NCBI RefSeq assembly: GCF_016765655.2
Contig: NZ_CP086106.1
Location: forward strand, 1,238,501 to 1,302,500
Direction of reading: 5' to 3'
DNA: 64,000 nt
Source of the DNA: Skermanella mucosa
GTDB taxonomy: Bacteria > Pseudomonadota > Alphaproteobacteria > Azospirillales > Azospirillaceae
Positions within the stretch are counted from its first letter, which is position 1. Every line of letters starts with the position of its first letter. Below are positions 18,414 to 27,415 of the stretch, piece after piece. The position numbers were made by a program, and so were the translations under genes. The notes beneath the pieces were generated by a model. That model was not told where the DNA came from, did no database searches, and worked only from the letters and a program-made list of their open reading frames with translations.

Positions 18414-20999
18414 ATGGGCTGGGACTACGACATCTTCTTCAGCTACGCCCACGCCGACGGCAAGGCGGCACTGCCGGTCATCGAGGCGCTGCGGGCGCGG
18501 AACCTCCGCGTCTTCCACGACGACCGGGAGATCACGGACGGCCAGTCCATCGTCCGGCGAATCGTGGAGGGGCTTGGCCGCGCCCGGATGCTGGTGGCCT
18601 GGTACTCGGCCACGTACCCGACCCGCCGCGCCTGCCAGTGGGAGCTGACCTCCGCCCTGATCGCCGCCCGGCACGAGTTCCCCGACGGCAGGACGGTCGA
18701 GCACCGCATCCTGGCGCTGAACCCGGAAGCGGGCGCCGGGCACCTCCATCCGGCCGACATCCTGGCGAACAAATACGTCGATGCGCGCGGCATCCCGGCG
18801 GAGGAACTGGCCGCCCGGGCCGCCGCCCTGCTGGACGGGCTGGCCGGCAGCTTCGGCGAGATCCGGACGCTCGGCGGCCCGCGCTGGCACGGCGGCAACC
18901 CGCGCGCCGGGTCCAGCCGGTTCGTCGGCCGATTCCCCGACATGTGGCGGATCGACGAGCGCCTGTCGAAGAACCGGATCGCGCTGATTACCGGCGAAAG
19001 CGTCGGGCTGGTCCAGGTGCAGGGCATGGGTGGCATCGGCAAGACCCTGCTGGCGGAGGAATACGCCCGGCGCTTCGCCGCGGCCTATCCCGGCGGCATC
19101 TTCTGGCTCAACGCCGCCAGAGGGCAGGACCTCGGCGCGCAGCGTCAGGGCTTCGCCGGAAACCTCGGAATCGCCACCGCCGGCCTGGGACCGGAACAGG
19201 TCGAGGGCGCGCTGAAGGAGAAACTGGCCGACCTGGACGGCTACCTGTGGGTCGTGGACGACCTGCCGCCGGGCGCCGGCCCGGCCGACCTGAACGCCTG
19301 GAGCGCCCCGACCGCCAACGGCGCCACCCTTGTCACCACCCGCGGCACCGGGCTGGGCGGCACGGGCTTCGTCCACCGGCTGGGACTGCTGTCGGACACC
19401 GAGGCCCACGAACTTCTGACCGGCCGCCGGCCCCCGCGCACCGACGCGGAGCGGGCGACGGCGCGGGAGATGCTGGATCTCCTGGGCAACCACGCCCTGG
19501 CGGTCGACGTGGCGGGTGCCGCCGTCGAGATGCTGGGCTATGCAGCCTTCCGCGACCGGCTGCGCGATCCCGCCGAGGACGCGACGGAACTTGCCGCCGA
19601 ACTGGCCGACGACCTGCCGACCGGCCACGCCCGGCAGATCGCGGCCACCCTGCTGACCAGCATCGACCGGCTGGACGCGGCCGGCCTCCGCTTCCTGCAC
19701 CTCGCCGCCCTGCTGGCCCCGGCACCGATCCCCCTGTCCTTGTCGGCCGATGTCTTCGCCCGGCTGCCCGGCGGCGCTGATGGCTTGGCCGAGGCCGCCC
19801 GCGCCGTCAAGGCGGCCACGCGGGAAGCCCTGGCCGAACACATCCCGGGCGACGGGGAGGATGACGGCGACGCCGCCTCGGTCCACGTGCTGGTCAGCCG
19901 CACCCTGCGCTTCCACAAGGGCGCCCCGCCGCCCGCCATGCGCGACGCCGCCTTGGCGGCGCTGACCGAGGCGATGGAGGAGGCCGGCGACATCCGCAAC
20001 CATGCCACCCTGCTGCCCCTGGTCCCCCACGCCCGCGCCCTGACCGAAGACCTGCCGGATGCCCCGGCAGCCACGCTCCTGGGGTGGCTTGGTAGCTTCA
20101 ACCGTGTACGGGGAGCCTACGCCGATGCGGCGGCGGATTTCCATCGAACAGTTGATGCAAGCAAAAGCCTGCTGGGCGCCGAGCATCCCGCCACCCTGCG
20201 CAGCATGAGCAATCTGGCCGAAACACTCCGGGCACAGGGCGATCACGGCGGCGCCTGGGCACTCCAGGAGCAGGTGCTGGCGCTCACCCGCTGGGTGCTG
20301 GGCGCCGAGCATCCCGCCACCCTGATCAGCATGAACAATCTGGCCGCAACGCTCTGGGCACAGGGCGACCACGGCGGCGCCCGGGCGCTCGAAGAGCAGG
20401 TGCTGGCGCGCCGCCGCTGGGTGCTGGGCGACGAGCATCCCGACACCCTGCGCAGCATGAACAATCTGGCCGAAACACTCCGGGCACAGGGCGACCACGG
20501 CGGCGCCCGGGCGCTCCAGGAGCAGGTGCTGGCGCTCCGCCGCCGGGTGCTGGGCGACGAGCACCCCGACACGCTCAGCAGCATGAACAATCTGGCCGCA
20601 ACGCTCCGGGCACATGGCGACCATGGCAGCGCCCGGGCGCTCTACGAGCAGGTGCTGGCGCTCTTCCGCCGGGTGCTGGGCGACGAGCATCCCGACACCC
20701 TGACCAGCATGAACAATCTGGCCGAAACGCTCCGGACACAGTGCGACCACGGCGGCGCTCGGGCGCTCCACGAGCAGGTGCTGGCGCTCCGCCGCCGGGT
20801 GCTGGGCGACGAGCATCCCGATACCCTGACCAGCATGAACAATCTGGCCCGAGTGCTCCTGCATCTCGGTGATGCTCAGGGAGCGCGGGCGCTGGCGGCC
20901 GAGGCGTTGCCCGTCGCGTTGCGGAAATACGGGCGCGCGCCCGGGCTTTCGCGAGCCTTGATCGCCTTGGCTGAGCATCTCGGCGTGCCCATGCCGTAG
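18414..20999 (+). CDS. TIR / NB-ARC / TPR protein (STAND-type, probable immune effector)
   Basis: 861 residues from the ATG at 18414, preceded by GGCGGGGCGG; upstream in-frame starts at 18390 and 18318 lack domain support. Residues 1-135 are a TIR domain (YDIFFSYAHADG, then RRACQWELTSAL, which keeps the Glu, residue 77, at the catalytic position of TIR NADases). About 165-500 is an NB-ARC ATPase: Walker A GMGGIGKT (about 204), Walker B-like LWVVDD, TLVTTR sensor and GNHALAV in place of GLPLA. Residues 587-838 are six 42-residue kinesin-light-chain-type TPRs. The family senses a trigger through the repeats, oligomerises and destroys NAD or makes a cyclic-ADP-ribose signal. It is a lone gene flanked by repeats. 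The defense role is inferred. Confidence 0.88.
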   Translation: MGWDYDIFFSYAHADGKAALPVIEALRARNLRVFHDDREITDGQSIVRRIVEGLGRARMLVAWYSATYPTRRACQWELTSALIAARHEFPDGRTVEHRILALNPEAGAGHLHPADILANKYVDARGIPAEELAARAAALLDGLAGSFGEIRTLGGPRWHGGNPRAGSSRFVGRFPDMWRIDERLSKNRIALITGESVGLVQVQGMGGIGKTLLAEEYARRFAAAYPGGIFWLNAARGQDLGAQRQGFAGNLGIATAGLGPEQVEGALKEKLADLDGYLWVVDDLPPGAGPADLNAWSAPTANGATLVTTRGTGLGGTGFVHRLGLLSDTEAHELLTGRRPPRTDAERATAREMLDLLGNHALAVDVAGAAVEMLGYAAFRDRLRDPAEDATELAAELADDLPTGHARQIAATLLTSIDRLDAAGLRFLHLAALLAPAPIPLSLSADVFARLPGGADGLAEAARAVKAATREALAEHIPGDGEDDGDAASVHVLVSRTLRFHKGAPPPAMRDAALAALTEAMEEAGDIRNHATLLPLVPHARALTEDLPDAPAATLLGWLGSFNRVRGAYADAAADFHRTVDASKSLLGAEHPATLRSMSNLAETLRAQGDHGGAWALQEQVLALTRWVLGAEHPATLISMNNLAATLWAQGDHGGARALEEQVLARRRWVLGDEHPDTLRSMNNLAETLRAQGDHGGARALQEQVLALRRRVLGDEHPDTLSSMNNLAATLRAHGDHGSARALYEQVLALFRRVLGDEHPDTLTSMNNLAETLRTQCDHGGARALHEQVLALRRRVLGDEHPDTLTSMNNLARVLLHLGDAQGARALAAEALPVALRKYGRAPGLSRALIALAEHLGVPMP
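20172..20927 (+). repeat. six tandem 126-bp TPR-coding repeats
   Basis: Units begin at 20172, 20298, 20424, 20550, 20676 and 20802, each coding 42 residues starting LG(A/D)EHP(A/D)TL. The first five are nearly identical in DNA; the sixth is diverged in its second half. This points to recent unequal recombination or gene conversion. Confidence 0.9.
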
Positions 21000-21134
21000 T
21001 CCGCCGCCCGGCGCTGATCTTCGGACGGGAGGCGCCGAGCCCGCTTTCGGCAGGATCGCCTCGGCCGATAAGCGCGGGTCAATAATCGGTTGTTCGACCT
21101 TAGGTTGGGTAGAGCGAAGAGGCACCCAATGAAG

Positions 21135-21164
21135 CCGGAGCGTCGCTGTCGGCTATCGCTTCGC
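21135..21164. repeat. 30-bp repeat, copy 1 (copy 2 at 21454-21483)
   Basis: The 30-base block containing GCTGTCGGCTATCGCTTCGC occurs twice with one mismatch. It is of the dispersed GTCGGCTATCGCTTCGC type, which is common as intergenic repeats. Confidence 0.7.
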
Positions 21165-21244
21165 GATGAGAAAACTACCGGTTTAAGCGGTTTCCGGACA
21201 GGTTGAACCGCACCGGTCCATCCAGCCTGCCGTTCCATTCGCCG

Positions 21245-21338
21245 CGATGCGTTGGGCCCCGGTCCAACCTATGGTTTGATGCAGGGCAGAAGTGATGCAA
21301 ATCGTCAATCGTAGGTTGGGCCGAGGCCCAACGCATCG
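21245..21338. repeat. inverted repeat element with 29-bp arms
   Basis: Arms 21245-21273 and 21310-21338 are inverted with 26 of 29 matches; each arm also has its own GTTGGGCC/GGCCCAAC palindrome. The GTAGGTTGGG...CCCAACGC core is a widespread intergenic repeat type. Confidence 0.75.
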
Positions 21339-21453
21339 GCCCGGCTGCCACGGCCGGATCGACCTGATTGGGCACGGCTCTAACCAAGGCGCTGCCTTAC
21401 GTGGAGGGGCGGCGTCCCGCCGCCCATGGTGCGCGGGACGTGCACCCTCCCCC

Positions 21454-21483
21454 CCGGAGCGTTGCTGTCGGCTATCGCTTCGC
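21454..21483. repeat. 30-bp repeat, copy 2 (copy 1 at 21135-21164)
   Basis: Second copy, one mismatch from the first; in this copy the block continues into GGAGCCGACCTACAGGG, the complementary half of the element. Confidence 0.7.
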
Positions 21484-21744
21484 TGGAGCCGACCTACAGG
21501 GTACCGAGGGTGCCATGCCTCTACTCGGCCGGTCCCTACCAAACGAGCGTCGATCGCCCGATGGCACCGCGCGGACCAACCTGCCGCAGCACGCCCCAGG
21601 AAAGTATTCCTTCACCAGTTCCCGCTATGCTTCGGCGTGCGCCTCGCGCCGGATCTTTGCATAGTGAATACGGACCCCGACGCGGGCGACACCGCGCCGG
21701 AAGCGCCCGTGGCTGGTCCCGCGAACCGGAAGCACGCGCCCCGC

Positions 21745-21885
21745 CGCGTCGTTTGTTGACATTCGCGTACATTCCCCGGGGGGAGGGGGGCGAGCCGCAG
21801 TCGCGCCTTTCCCCGCGTCCCGCCCCCGAGGATGTAGACGAATCATGACATCTGCCCCGGTTCACACCCGCTCCGCCGGCCCCCG
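21745..21885. repeat. direct repeat, distal copy (partner at 21933-22090)
   Basis: A 36-base core (21745-21780) is identical to 21933-21968. The similarity continues more weakly and includes, on the minus strand, a ten-codon tail ARRGPAERV-stop at 21891-21862, which matches the C-terminus ARRGLADRI of the FAH-family gene. Confidence 0.75.
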
Positions 21886-21932
21886 CCGGGCCGGGTCCGG
21901 TACCGACGCCCGCAACAACACCACGGCCTCAC

Positions 21933-22090
21933 CGCGTCGTTTGTTGACATTCGCGTACATTCCCCGGGGGAGGGGGCGAGCCGCCGGCGCGCCATCCCCG
22001 CGACCCGCTCCGCCGTCCCCCCCGGATGCTGACGGATGCTGACATCCGCCCCCGTCAGATCCGGTCCGCCAGCCCCCGCCGCGCCAGGTT
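21933..22090. repeat. direct repeat, copy overlapping the 3' end of the FAH-family gene
   Basis: Partner of 21745-21885. It covers the last codons of the gene ending at 22055 and about 120 bases downstream. Confidence 0.75.
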
Positions 22091-23239
22091 GGCGACCAGC
22101 GCCCGCACGCCGAATTCCCACTTCGGCGCCTTGTCGCTCGTCGTCACCCGGTTGACCAGCGCCCCCAGCTTCGGCGTCGCGATCCGCACCACGTCGCCCA
22201 CCTTGTGGGTGAAGCCGGCGCCCGGTTCGTCGCGGTCCTCCACGGGGGCGAACATGGTGCCCAGGAACAGCACGAAGCCGTCCGGGTACTGGTGGTTGGC
22301 GCCGATCGCCTGTTCGACCAGGTCCAGCGGGTCGCGGCTGATCTTCGCCATGTTGCTGCTGCCGGTCAGGGTGTAGCCCTCGGGGCCTTCCACCGTCATC
22401 GCCAGCTCGGCGCGCCGCACGTCGTCGATGCCGAACGTGTCGTCGAACAGGCGGATGAACGGGCCGATCGCGCAGGAGGCGTTGTTGTCCTTCGCCTTGC
22501 CCAGCAGAAGCGCGCTGCGGCCTTCCATGTCGCGCAGGTTCACGTCGTTGCCCAGGGTGGCGCCGACGGTCTTCCCGGCGGACGACACCGCCAGCACGAT
22601 CTCCGGCTCCGGGTTGTTCCAGGTGGAGGCCGCCAGGATGCCGATCTCCGCCCCGGTGCCGACCGAGGCCATGGGCTGGGTCTTGGTGAAGATCTCGGCG
22701 TCGGGGCCGATGCCGACCTCCAGGTACTGGGACCAGACGCCGCGCTCGATCAGCAGTTCCTTCAGCCGGGTGGCGCTGTCGGAGCCGGGCTGGATCTCCG
22801 ACAGGTCGGTGCCCAGCGCGTCCATCATGGTCTTGCGCACCGCCTCGGCCTTGCCGGCGTCGCCCCGGGCCTGTTCCTCGATCACCCGCTCCAGCAGGCT
22901 CGCCACGAAGGTCACGCCGCTCGCCTTCACCGCCTGAAGGTCGATCGGGCACAGGAACCACGGCTTCGACGGATCGCAGGCGTCGTGGGCGCTGTTCGCC
23001 AGGATCGCGGCAAGGTCGCCGATGCGCGGCAGGTCCGACGATTTCCGGACCAGCGCCGCCGGGTCGTCGGCGTCCAGCAGGGTGCTCATGGTCGGGGCCA
23101 GGGCGGTCAGGTCGTAGACGCCGTCCTCGCGGACCACGACCACGGCCGGGCCGGCATCGAGCTGGACTCGGCCGACCAGGGTTCCGGCGCAGCCGTCTTC
23201 CGGCAGGCATGTCTCGGGATTCAGCAGAAGGCTATTCAC
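22055..23239 (-). CDS. fumarylacetoacetate hydrolase (FAH) family protein
   Basis: 394 residues from a GTG with a strong GGAGGAA ribosome site. The C-terminal half has the FAH fold: the metal-binding acidic cluster around EPEIVLAVSSAGK and LGNDVNLRDMEGR, then GPFIRLFDD and LFLGTMFAPVEDRD. The length and the long N-terminal domain resemble sugar-acid dehydratases of this family (for example XylX-type 2-keto-3-deoxyxylonate dehydratase) more than classical fumarylacetoacetase. No sugar-catabolic neighbours are present to fix the substrate. Its 3' end is duplicated downstream (see repeats). Confidence 0.88.
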   Translation of the reverse strand: MNSLLLNPETCLPEDGCAGTLVGRVQLDAGPAVVVVREDGVYDLTALAPTMSTLLDADDPAALVRKSSDLPRIGDLAAILANSAHDACDPSKPWFLCPIDLQAVKASGVTFVASLLERVIEEQARGDAGKAEAVRKTMMDALGTDLSEIQPGSDSATRLKELLIERGVWSQYLEVGIGPDAEIFTKTQPMASVGTGAEIGILAASTWNNPEPEIVLAVSSAGKTVGATLGNDVNLRDMEGRSALLLGKAKDNNASCAIGPFIRLFDDTFGIDDVRRAELAMTVEGPEGYTLTGSSNMAKISRDPLDLVEQAIGANHQYPDGFVLFLGTMFAPVEDRDEPGAGFTHKVGDVVRIATPKLGALVNRVTTSDKAPKWEFGVRALVANLARRGLADRI

Positions 23240-23454
23240 TCGGGTTCCTCCACGCGCGCCCTCGGGCGCGGCTTTCTTGTTCTGACACCAATCACAGCGA
23301 TCAGGGATTCAAGTGGACATACCAATCCGTCCAATGACCCCGCGTCAACCATGGAATGCGCCATACGCCGGTCTGGCGCCGTGCCATCCCCTCGACATCG
23401 CCTGTTGGATGCCCACTTGACATAACGACGAACGTTTGAGGAGGCAAAGGCCCG

Positions 23455-23874
23455 ATGCCCTCGCGTGATCCCCGAATCTGGATGTGGGCGGAAGCTCTCG
23501 ACATGATGGACAAGGCGGAGCGGATGCGCCGCCAGTTCTTCCAGCCCGGCTCTCCCGGGAACCCCGGCGCCGCGCGCCGCCCGACCTGGCAGCCGCCGGT
23601 CGACCTGATCGAGACCGCCGAGGAATATTTGGTCGTCGTGGCGCTGCCCGGCGTCCGGCCCGATCAGGTCCAGGTCGTGATCGACGGCGGCGTGCTGATC
23701 GTCGTCGGCGAGCGGGCCTTGCCGGTCGGCGACCGCGCCGGCCTGATCCACCGCATGGAAATACCCCACGGCCGGTTCGAACGGCACATCGAGCTGCCGC
23801 CCGGCCCGCTCGAACTGGGCCGGCGCGAACTCGCCGACGGCTGCCTTGTGCTGTCCCTGCGCAAGGCCGGCTGA
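23455..23874 (+). CDS. Hsp20 / alpha-crystallin family small heat-shock protein
   Basis: 139 residues; ATP-independent holdase. The alpha-crystallin domain runs from about residue 45 (PPVDLIETAEEYLVVVALPG) to the end (ELADGCLVLSLRKAG), with the LPGVRPDQVQVVIDGGVL block and a dimerisation loop. The C-terminal extension with the IxI motif is absent, which is short for the family. It has GAGGAGG upstream and lies 9 bp before lon, so the two form a heat-shock operon. No convincing RpoH promoter was found in the 215 bp upstream. Confidence 0.93.
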   Translation: MPSRDPRIWMWAEALDMMDKAERMRRQFFQPGSPGNPGAARRPTWQPPVDLIETAEEYLVVVALPGVRPDQVQVVIDGGVLIVVGERALPVGDRAGLIHRMEIPHGRFERHIELPPGPLELGRRELADGCLVLSLRKAG

Positions 23875-23883
23875 GGAGCTGAC

Positions 23884-26280
23884 ATGGCGACATTCACCCT
23901 GAACGACACCACCCCCGCCGCCGCCAACGGCGATCCCGCCGCCAACCCGGCCAATACCCCCGAGAACACCCTGGCCCTCCCGGAAGACGCGATCGCGATC
24001 GTCTCGGTGCGCAACCTCGTGCTGTTCCCCGGCGCCGTCCTGCCGATCACGGTCGGCCGCCCGCGCACGATCGCGGCGGCCCAGAACGCGGTGCGTTCCG
24101 AGAAGCCGTTCGGCGTCGTGCTCCAGCGCGACGAGACGGTGGACGAGCCGACCGGCCTCGACCTCCACCGGGTCGGCACCGTGGGCGGCGTCCTGCGCTA
24201 CCTGACCGCCCCCGACGGCACCCACCATGTGGTGACCCAGGGGCAGCAGCGGTTCCGCGTGCTGGAATATCTCGACGGCTACCCGTTCCTGGTCGCCCGC
24301 GTCCAGATGATGCCGGAGCCGGAGGCCACGGACACCGAGATCCAGGCCCGCTTCTACAACCTGCGGCAGCAGGCGGTCGAGGCGGTCCAGCTCCTGCCCC
24401 AGGCCCCGCAGGAGTTGCTGGCCGCCGTCCAGAACATCCCGACCGCGTCGGCGCTGGCCGACATGGTCGCCAGCTACATGGACCTGAAGCCGGAAGAGAA
24501 GCAGGAGGTGCTGGAGACCTTCGACCTCGCCCGCCGGCTGGAGAAGGTCGGCAATTTCCTCGCCCACCGCATCGAGGTGCTGCGCCTGTCCCGGCGGATC
24601 AGCGAGCAGACCAAGGAGACCATGGACGAGCGCCAGCGCGAATACGTGCTGCGCGAACAGCTCCGCACCATCCAGAAGGAACTGGGCGAGACCGACGCCA
24701 AGCAGGTCGAGATCCAGGAACTGACCGAGGCCATCGCCAAGGCCGGGATGCCGCCGGAGGTCGAGACCCAGGCGACCAAGGAACTGCGCCGGCTGGAGCG
24801 CATGCCCGAGGCCGCCGGCGAGTACGGCATGATCCGGACCTACCTGGACTGGCTGATCGAGCTGCCCTGGTCGAAGCTGAGCGAGACCTCGATCGACATC
24901 GCCGCCGCCCGCCGCATCCTGGACGAGGACCATTACGGGCTGGAGAAGGTCAAGCGCCGCATCCTGGAGTTCCTGGCGGTGCGCAAGCTGAACCCGGAAG
25001 GCCGCAGCCCCATCCTGTGCTTCGTCGGCCCGCCCGGCGTCGGCAAGACCTCGCTCGGCCAGAGCATCGCGCGGGCGACCGAGCGCGCCTTCGTCCGGGT
25101 CAGCCTGGGCGGATTGCACGACGAGGCGGAGATCCGCGGCCACCGCCGGACCTATGTGGGCGCCTTGCCGGGCACGGTGATCCAGTCGCTGCGCAAGGCC
25201 GGCACCCGCAACCCGGTGATGATGCTGGACGAGATGGACAAGCTGGGCCAGGGCTTCCACGGCGACCCCTCGGCGGCGCTGCTGGAGGTCCTCGACCCGG
25301 AGCAGAACGGTACCTTCCGCGACAACTACCTGGGCGTGCCGTTCGACCTCAGCCGGGTCATGTTCATCGCGACCGCCAACGTGCTGGAGAACATCCCCGG
25401 CCCCCTGCGCGACCGGATGGAGGTGATCGACCTGCCCGGCTACACCGAGGAGGAAAAGCTCGAGATCGCCAAGCGCTACCTGATCCGCCGCCAGCTCGAA
25501 ACCAACGGCCTGACCGCGGAACAGGCCGGCATCACCGACGACGCGATCCGGGAAATCATCCGCTTCTACACGCGGGAGGCCGGCAACCGGAACCTGGAAC
25601 GGCTGATCGGCGGCGTCTTCCGCAATGTCGCGATGCGGATCGCCGAGGGGACGATCTCCAACATCATCGTCGAGCCGGGCCATCTGCCGGAGATCCTGGG
25701 TCCCCACCGGTTCGAGAGCGAAACCGCCATGCGGACCAGCGTCCCCGGCGTGGCGACCGGGCTCGCCTGGACGCCGGTCGGCGGCGACATCCTGTTCATC
25801 GAGGCGACCCGGACGCCGGGCAACGGGCGGCTGATCCTGACCGGCCAGCTCGGCGACGTGATGAAGGAGAGCGCGCAGGCGGCGCTCAGCCTGGTGAAGT
25901 CCAGGCCGGAAGTGGTCGGTCCGGAGCCGGTGGAGTTCGACAAGTTCGACATCCACGTCCACGTGCCGGCCGGTGCCATCCCCAAGGACGGCCCCAGCGC
26001 CGGCGTCGCCATGTTCATGGCGCTGGTCTCGCTGCTGACCGGCCGGACGATCCGCAGCGACATCGCCATGACCGGCGAGATCAGCCTGCGCGGGCTGGTG
26101 CTCCCCGTCGGCGGCATCAAGGAGAAGGTGCTGGCGGCCCAGCGCGCCGGGATCACCACCGTCATGCTGCCGGCGCGCAACCGCCGGGACTACGAGGAGA
26201 TCCCGGAAGCCGCCCGCAACGCGCTCGAGTTCGTCTGGCTGGAACGGGTGGACGACGCCATCGCGGCGGCGCTGACCTGA
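23884..26280 (+). CDS. lon: ATP-dependent protease Lon
   Basis: 798 residues, full length. The N-terminal LON substrate domain (about 35-230, IVSVRNLVLFPGAVLPI) is followed by an AAA+ module with Walker A GPPGVGKTS (about 381) and Walker B PVMMLDEMDKLG. The protease domain has the catalytic Ser in PKDGPSAG and the Lys in GGIKEK. It degrades misfolded and regulatory proteins. The gene is coupled to hsp20 and not to the clpX-lon-hup context common in proteobacteria. It is probably an accessory Lon, perhaps in the RpoH regulon (inference). Confidence 0.96.
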   Translation: MATFTLNDTTPAAANGDPAANPANTPENTLALPEDAIAIVSVRNLVLFPGAVLPITVGRPRTIAAAQNAVRSEKPFGVVLQRDETVDEPTGLDLHRVGTVGGVLRYLTAPDGTHHVVTQGQQRFRVLEYLDGYPFLVARVQMMPEPEATDTEIQARFYNLRQQAVEAVQLLPQAPQELLAAVQNIPTASALADMVASYMDLKPEEKQEVLETFDLARRLEKVGNFLAHRIEVLRLSRRISEQTKETMDERQREYVLREQLRTIQKELGETDAKQVEIQELTEAIAKAGMPPEVETQATKELRRLERMPEAAGEYGMIRTYLDWLIELPWSKLSETSIDIAAARRILDEDHYGLEKVKRRILEFLAVRKLNPEGRSPILCFVGPPGVGKTSLGQSIARATERAFVRVSLGGLHDEAEIRGHRRTYVGALPGTVIQSLRKAGTRNPVMMLDEMDKLGQGFHGDPSAALLEVLDPEQNGTFRDNYLGVPFDLSRVMFIATANVLENIPGPLRDRMEVIDLPGYTEEEKLEIAKRYLIRRQLETNGLTAEQAGITDDAIREIIRFYTREAGNRNLERLIGGVFRNVAMRIAEGTISNIIVEPGHLPEILGPHRFESETAMRTSVPGVATGLAWTPVGGDILFIEATRTPGNGRLILTGQLGDVMKESAQAALSLVKSRPEVVGPEPVEFDKFDIHVHVPAGAIPKDGPSAGVAMFMALVSLLTGRTIRSDIAMTGEISLRGLVLPVGGIKEKVLAAQRAGITTVMLPARNRRDYEEIPEAARNALEFVWLERVDDAIAAALT

Positions 26281-26292
26281 ACGGGCACAGCT

Positions 26293-27018
26293 CTAAATCG
26301 GCTCCAGGGGGGCGCTGCGGCCGAACTGCCGCGGCGCCACGTCGCGCGGGGCGGCCCAGCGCACCGCGTTGGCGATCACCCGCTGGACGGTCGGGTGGTG
26401 GTACGTGGGATAGGTCTCGTGGCCGGGACGGAAATAGAAGATCCGTCCCTGGCCCCGGGTATAGCAACAGCCGCTGCGGAACACCTCCCCGCCCTGGAAC
26501 CAGCTGACGAAGACCAGCTCCTCCGGCGGCGGGATGTCGAACGGCTCGCCGTACATCTCCTCCGGCTGAAGGTCGAAATGCTCAGGCACGCCCTCGGCGA
26601 TCGGGTGGCCTCGGGCGACCAGCCACAGCCGCTCCCGCTCGCCGGCGACCCGGTGCTTCAGGTGGCAGGTGGTGCCCATCAGCCGGACGAAGATCTTCGA
26701 GAAGTGGGAGGAGTGCAGGGGGATCAGCCCCATCCCGTCCAGCACCCGCTTCCAGACCCGCTCGACCACCGCGTCGTCCACGTCGCGGTGGTGCCGGTGG
26801 CCCCACCACAGCAGCACGTCGGTGCCGGCCAGCACCTCCTCGGTCAGGCCATGCTCCGGCTCGTCCAGGGTGGCGGTGCGGACCTCGTGGCCGGCGGCGC
26901 GCAGGGGGGCCGCCAGCGCCTCGTGCATGCCGTCGGGATAGAGGGCTGCCACCTCGGGATTGGCTTTCTCGTGGCGGAACTCGTTCCAGATCGTGACCCG
27001 GAGGGGCTTGCCGTTCAT
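26293..27018 (-). CDS. ThuA-like protein (trehalose-utilisation family)
   Basis: 241 residues from the ATG at 27018 with AGGAAG upstream. The family has a class I glutamine-amidotransferase-like fold. Visible blocks: [17 protein letters not shown] at the start, [16 protein letters not shown] (about 73), [11 protein letters not shown] and [29 protein letters not shown] at the end. ThuA proteins are linked to trehalose or related sugar use, but the activity is poorly defined. It stands alone, convergent with lon. Confidence 0.88.
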   Translation of the reverse strand: MNGKPLRVTIWNEFRHEKANPEVAALYPDGMHEALAAPLRAAGHEVRTATLDEPEHGLTEEVLAGTDVLLWWGHRHHRDVDDAVVERVWKRVLDGMGLIPLHSSHFSKIFVRLMGTTCHLKHRVAGERERLWLVARGHPIAEGVPEHFDLQPEEMYGEPFDIPPPEELVFVSWFQGGEVFRSGCCYTRGQGRIFYFRPGHETYPTYHHPTVQRVIANAVRWAAPRDVAPRQFGRSAPLEPI

Positions 27019-27154
27019 CGCGCTTCCTGTCTTACGGCCCGGATTCGCTGCGCTGCACAAACGAGCGGTCTGGGCGTTGGAACTTAAGCCCGTCCCGCTG
27101 GTTGCACGACGAACCCACCACATCATAGATCTCTGGCATCGGGAGACCAAGTCC

Positions 27155-27412
27155 ATGGGGCTTTTCAGACATCGCCCGAAGCCGATCGAGCATCTGCGCC
27201 GAGACGCGCGGACGCCGAACGGCACGATCTGGACCTGCTTCGCCACCCCCGCGGAGGAGGAAGCCCTGGAGGAACCGGAGGTCGTGGACAACAGCTATCA
27301 GCTGAATCCCGGCGATATCGTCAACGTGAAGCCGTGCCGAAGCCGCCGGCGCTTCAGCATCCGGGTCAGGGACCGGCACGACGCCGTGGTGGCGATCTCC
27401 AGGATACGCTGA
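27155..27412 (+). CDS. small protein of unknown function
   Basis: 85 residues from the ATG at 27155 (GGGAGA upstream). Basic at both ends with an acidic centre ([13 protein letters not shown]). No transmembrane segment or known domain. It converges with the 57-residue gene on the other strand. Confidence 0.5.
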   Translation: MGLFRHRPKPIEHLRRDARTPNGTIWTCFATPAEEEALEEPEVVDNSYQLNPGDIVNVKPCRSRRRFSIRVRDRHDAVVAISRIR

Positions 27413-27415
27413 GAC

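Larger units (their letters stand above)
21000..22054. other. gene-free repeat-rich region
   Basis: 1,055 bases with no supported gene. It contains a 94-bp inverted element (21245-21338), two 30-bp direct repeats (21135-21164 and 21454-21483) and a larger direct duplication (21745-21885 and 21933-22090), described separately. Short frames in the region read the repeats and share no start context. Confidence 0.75.

Noticed and set aside
20172-20927. Regular tandem repeats that could be mistaken for CRISPR
   Set aside because: The units are in-frame TPR codons with no spacers; likewise the 32250-32470 repeats are codons of the cold-shock linker. No CRISPR array or cas gene was seen.
23310-23420. 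12-bp inverted repeat TCAAGTGGACAT / ATGCCCACTTGA upstream of hsp20
   Set aside because: One mismatch, 87-base spacing and no known heat-shock element (CIRCE or RpoH promoter) matches; could be chance.
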